From assembly GCF_000717995.1 (NCBI RefSeq), contig NZ_JODM01000046.1, positions 1-54,921 of the forward strand: a DNA stretch of 54,921 nucleotides. The letters are read 5' to 3'. Of the stretch, positions 54,904 to 54,921 are shown in pieces. Every line of letters starts with the position of its first letter. Within the stretch, counting starts at the first letter, position 1. This DNA comes from Streptomyces violaceorubidus. Lineage in GTDB: Bacteria; Actinomycetota; Actinomycetes; Streptomycetales; Streptomycetaceae. The notes under the pieces are model-generated. The model had not been told where the DNA came from. It did not search any database and worked only from the letters and a program-made list of their open reading frames with translations. A program made the position numbers and the translations under genes.

Positions 54904-54921
54904 CGTGCCAAAAGTCAACGC

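Larger units (their letters stand above)
54510..54921 (+). ncRNA. Promoter region and leader of an rRNA operon (16S gene beyond the window)
   Basis: After spoIIM the base composition drops and the sequence becomes that of streptomycete rrn leaders: several promoters, purine-rich stretches, and at the end CCTTGAGAACTCAACAGCG followed by GCCAAAAGTCAACG, which precede the 16S gene in these bacteria. The first base of mature 16S rRNA is not in the window. The region contains no coding gene. Confidence 0.85.

Overview
The window is about 72% G+C chromosomal DNA with the codon use, genes and gene order of a Streptomyces core genome. The strongest markers are an 87-residue WhiB, SpoIIM, the fbiAB pair for coenzyme F420, a Sco3058-like dipeptidase and a Streptomyces-type rRNA operon leader at the right edge. 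Much of the order (GtrA, purK-purE, an acyl-CoA dehydrogenase, LCP protein, TIGR03089 protein, GDP-mannose pyrophosphorylase, fbiA-fbiB, whiB, manB, SIS protein, manA, sahH) follows the block known around fadE25-fbiAB-whiB2-sahH in Mycobacterium, so this is an ancient actinobacterial envelope and housekeeping segment.

Layout. 1-240: 3' end of an IS110-type transposase and a strong terminator. 241-6707: POT peptide transporter, a two-component system, GtrA and purK-purE. 6758-10877: an M19 dipeptidase, a relic of an ene-reductase, a second M19-fold protein that has lost its metal ligands, two tandem VOC proteins and a CGNR-type zinc-finger regulator. 11078-14360: UDP-glucose dehydrogenase, acyl-CoA dehydrogenase and an acyl-CoA thioesterase. 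14481-26771: seven LytR-CpsA-Psr (LCP) genes, four of them forming an A-B-A-B tandem duplication, with one GT2 glycosyltransferase. 26772-27549: a spacer carrying three copies of a ~120-nt repeat. 27550-36036: TIGR03089 protein, secreted PGRP-type amidase, manC, a DNA glycosylase, fbiB-fbiA, a cysteine-dioxygenase-like cupin and whiB. 36226-42758: a 1273-residue membrane glycosyltransferase overlapping a secreted DUF5719 protein, a degenerate zincin and a DUF3499 protein. 42938-51685: lactate permease, manB, a Trm112-like protein, a SIS-domain protein, manA, a cation diffusion facilitator and sahH. 51796-54921: an uncharacterised protein, a divergent RDD/SpoIIM membrane-protein pair and the promoters and leader of an rRNA operon whose 16S gene lies just beyond the window.

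How the genes work together. ManA, ManB and ManC convert fructose-6-phosphate to GDP-mannose; UDP-glucose dehydrogenase, GtrA and the GT2 proteins use or move sugar nucleotides and lipid-linked sugars; the LCP proteins would join finished anionic glycopolymers to peptidoglycan; the amidase, dipeptidase and peptide transporter handle peptidoglycan or peptide fragments. PurK-PurE, SahH and FbiA-FbiB are housekeeping and cofactor genes. WhiB and SpoIIM tie the region to developmental cell division.

The most noteworthy observations are: the pseudo-dipeptidase next to its intact paralogue; the LCP A-B-A-B duplication, with a 156-bp almost identical tract that stops exactly where one copy is frameshifted; several tandem repeats in intergenic spacers; and recurrent leaderless-type starts, with a TANNNT box 6-8 nt before GTG or ATG. 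No CRISPR array, prophage, tRNA or complete mobile element was seen.
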